This document shows positions 13,271 to 14,089 of a stretch of 14,089 nucleotides of DNA, in pieces. Origin of the DNA: Candidatus Nitrosopumilus sp. (GTDB lineage Archaea; Thermoproteota; Nitrososphaeria; Nitrososphaerales; Nitrosopumilaceae); contig JAOUAE010000023.1 in NCBI GenBank assembly GCA_029861085.1, positions 1 through 14,089 of the forward strand. Direction: 5' to 3'. How positions within the stretch are numbered: position 1 is the stretch's first letter; every line of letters starts with the position of its first letter. The notes below the pieces were generated by a model, which was given only the letters and a program-made list of their open reading frames with translations, had not been told where the DNA came from and ran no database searches. Position numbers and translations under genes: made by a program.

Positions 13271-13276
13271 AAAAAA
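13271..13276 (-). terminator. T6 run after the winged-helix regulator gene
   Basis: On the minus strand a run of six T starts 4 nt beyond the stop codon at 13280-13282. Archaeal transcription often ends at such oligo-T tracts, with or without a hairpin. The palindrome at 13228-13253 lies just downstream. Confidence 0.4.
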
Positions 13277-13279
13277 GGG

Positions 13280-13621
13280 CTAATTGAGAATCAACTCAAC
13301 ATCTATCTTGCCGCTTTCAAATTTACTTTTGATGCCTTTGATCCTGCTTTTGTACAAAAAGAGTCGCTTTCCTTCATCTGTAATCGTGCCAGACGTCTTA
13401 ACCAGTTTGTTGTCATGAAGAGTCTGGATTCTTCTATATACGGTACTGAGAGGAATCTTTTTTTCACTGGCTATCTCTATTGTTGACTTTGGCACATCCA
13501 TAATGGCTTCAAGAATGAATCTGCAATATTTGTCTGCGACAATTGAGAGAAGATCCTCATTTTTTACATCTTCTTCTGTTTTGTATGTGGATTGTAATTC
13601 TTGCATATTATTACTATGCAT
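13280..13621 (-). CDS. Winged-helix transcriptional regulator (ArsR/TrmB-like)
   Basis: A small predicted DNA-binding protein, 113 aa from the ATG at 13621. After a polar N-terminus (1-22), residues 23-90 form a winged helix: DLLSIVADKYCRFILEAIMD (helix 1), STIEIASEKKIPLSTVYRRIQTLHDNKLV (helix-turn-helix with the recognition helix STVYRRIQTL), then the wing KTSGTITDEGKRLFLYKSRI. The remainder is a short strand pair (ESGKIDVELIL). No sensor or metal-binding Cys cluster is seen. In-frame ATGs exist at 13672, 13654, 13621 and 13606; I prefer 13621 or 13606 because an inverted repeat and TATA-like ATGTATACG and AGTTATACC stretches lie just upstream. It is divergent from the membrane-anchored protein gene and may regulate itself or its neighbours. 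Confidence 0.8.
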   Translation of the reverse strand: MHSNNMQELQSTYKTEEDVKNEDLLSIVADKYCRFILEAIMDVPKSTIEIASEKKIPLSTVYRRIQTLHDNKLVKTSGTITDEGKRLFLYKSRIKGIKSKFESGKIDVELILN

Positions 13622-13623
13622 AC

Positions 13624-13661
13624 TTTTGGTATAACTTGGACGTATACATTGCATACCAAAA
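13624..13661. promoter_or_regulatory. Inverted repeat TTTTGGTAT...ATACCAAAA, possible operator of the regulator gene
   Basis: Perfect 9-bp arms (13624-13632 and 13653-13661) are separated by 20 nt that hold TATA-like ATGTATACG and AGTTATACC on the minus strand. The repeat lies directly upstream of the preferred regulator start at 13621, where a bound dimer would block or help TBP. Autoregulation is an inference. If translation starts at 13672 the repeat would be coding, which weakens the case. Confidence 0.45.
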
Positions 13662-13769
13662 TCTAATTTCATATGTTGTATATGATTACAAAACTACGAT
13701 TTCCATAAGTGGCATCCACCTCAGGAAAATGTCTGGCTCAATTTTATCTGGCATTCACGTAACAAGGAC

Positions 13770-14075
13770 ATGTCAGCAATTAATAATAGGCAATCAAAAA
13801 AATCATCTGGAATGAACTCAATTCTGATTGTGGGTGGAGTTATTGCCGTAGCATCTGCTCTGCTCTTTGCATATCTGATGTTCTATACTGCTCCCGAGGA
13901 AACCATGGAGTTGGTCAAGGTGATAGCAGTTACCGAATCTGGATGCATTGGAGAAACCTTGGATGGATATTCAGTCAACATAGGCGATTGTCAAGCACAG
14001 GCTGGTCAATATGTAAATGTATTAGTTGATCAAAAAACCAAGGAACGTGCAGCCTTGATGAATCCCACAAATTGA
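13770..14075 (+). CDS. Membrane-anchored small protein of unknown function
   Basis: A 101-aa protein I do not recognise. A basic, polar N-terminus (MSAINNRQSKKSSG) precedes one membrane helix (about residues 17-39), which by the positive-inside rule would leave the C-terminal domain (40-101) outside the cell. That domain looks beta-rich: ELVKVIAVTESGCIGETLDGYSVNIGDCQAQAGQYVNVLVDQKT, with Cys59 and Cys74 that could pair, and alternating hydrophobic residues like a small barrel. A later in-frame ATG at 13812 would remove the basic stretch, so 13770 is preferred. It is divergent from the winged-helix gene (148 nt between starts). An oligo-T run follows the stop. Confidence 0.75.
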   Translation: MSAINNRQSKKSSGMNSILIVGGVIAVASALLFAYLMFYTAPEETMELVKVIAVTESGCIGETLDGYSVNIGDCQAQAGQYVNVLVDQKTKERAALMNPTN

Positions 14076-14083
14076 GATTCTGA

Positions 14084-14089
14084 TTTTTT
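14084..14089 (+). terminator. T-run after the last gene, at the window edge
   Basis: Six T residues begin 9 nt after the stop of the membrane-anchored protein gene and run to the end of the window. This fits an archaeal oligo-T terminator, but the tract is cut by the window edge. Confidence 0.35.

Noticed and set aside
13543..13815. Plus-strand ORF of 90 codons with hydrophobic start
   Set aside because: It runs antisense to the winged-helix gene and its promoter and overlaps the start of the next gene; its tail is low-complexity and shows no family features.
9985..14075. Integrated virus or other mobile element covering the right part
   Set aside because: No integrase, transposase, capsid or replication gene, and no direct repeat of the tRNA end was seen. 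Gene spacing and content look accessory, but that alone does not prove a provirus.

Overview
The window looks like a piece of an ammonia-oxidising archaeal genome (Nitrososphaerota/Thaumarchaeota, close to Nitrosopumilus). This is inferred from the low GC content, many genes without a clear Shine-Dalgarno site but with a TATA-like box about 25 nt before the start, several TTG starts, the archaeal gene order rpoN-eno-rpsB-mevalonate kinase-IPK-IDI-prenyl synthase-gltX, an archaeal-type GluRS, a UPF0147 protein, and a secreted protein carrying the 'PACV...T...L..RGWG' N-terminal module that I associate with thaumarchaeal exported proteins.

Region 1 (1-8185) is a dense housekeeping block. A class II tRNA-Leu(GAG), cut by the left edge, is divergent from rpoN; one TATA box sits midway between them. 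From rpoN onward eight genes run on the + strand with gaps of 0-23 nt or short overlaps: RNA polymerase subunit N, enolase, ribosomal protein uS2, mevalonate kinase, isopentenyl phosphate kinase, a type I IPP isomerase homologue, GGPP-type prenyl synthase and GluRS. A fumarylacetoacetate-hydrolase-family gene follows. The four isoprenoid genes cover the kinase, isomerisation and chain-elongation steps that lead to archaeal ether lipids. The isomerase homologue keeps its metal ligands but has Ala at the position of the catalytic Cys (residue 67).

Region 2 (8182-9625) holds a GNAT acetyltransferase gene on the - strand, whose stop codon overlaps that of the FAH gene, a divergent Rieske-type ferredoxin gene and a UPF0147 gene.

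Region 3 (9626-14089) is sparser and more accessory in character. It holds a 359-nt intergenic stretch with a strong 104-bp inverted-repeat element (possible structured RNA), a small multi-pass membrane protein, a matrixin-like HExxHxxGxxH metallopeptidase with a C-terminal coiled coil and no signal peptide, a convergent secreted HExxH gluzincin-like protein, two very small ORFs (38 and 36 aa), a winged-helix regulator and a membrane-anchored 101-aa protein.

A short palindrome, ATAATC-N8-GATTAT, recurs in the gaps of region 3 (three exact and two one-mismatch copies, plus one half-site). It lies about 58 and 68 nt upstream of the two metallopeptidase starts and next to the small ORFs. I found no copy in regions 1 and 2 by eye. 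This suggests a shared regulatory or RNA element linking these genes, and it is the best candidate for an undescribed system here.
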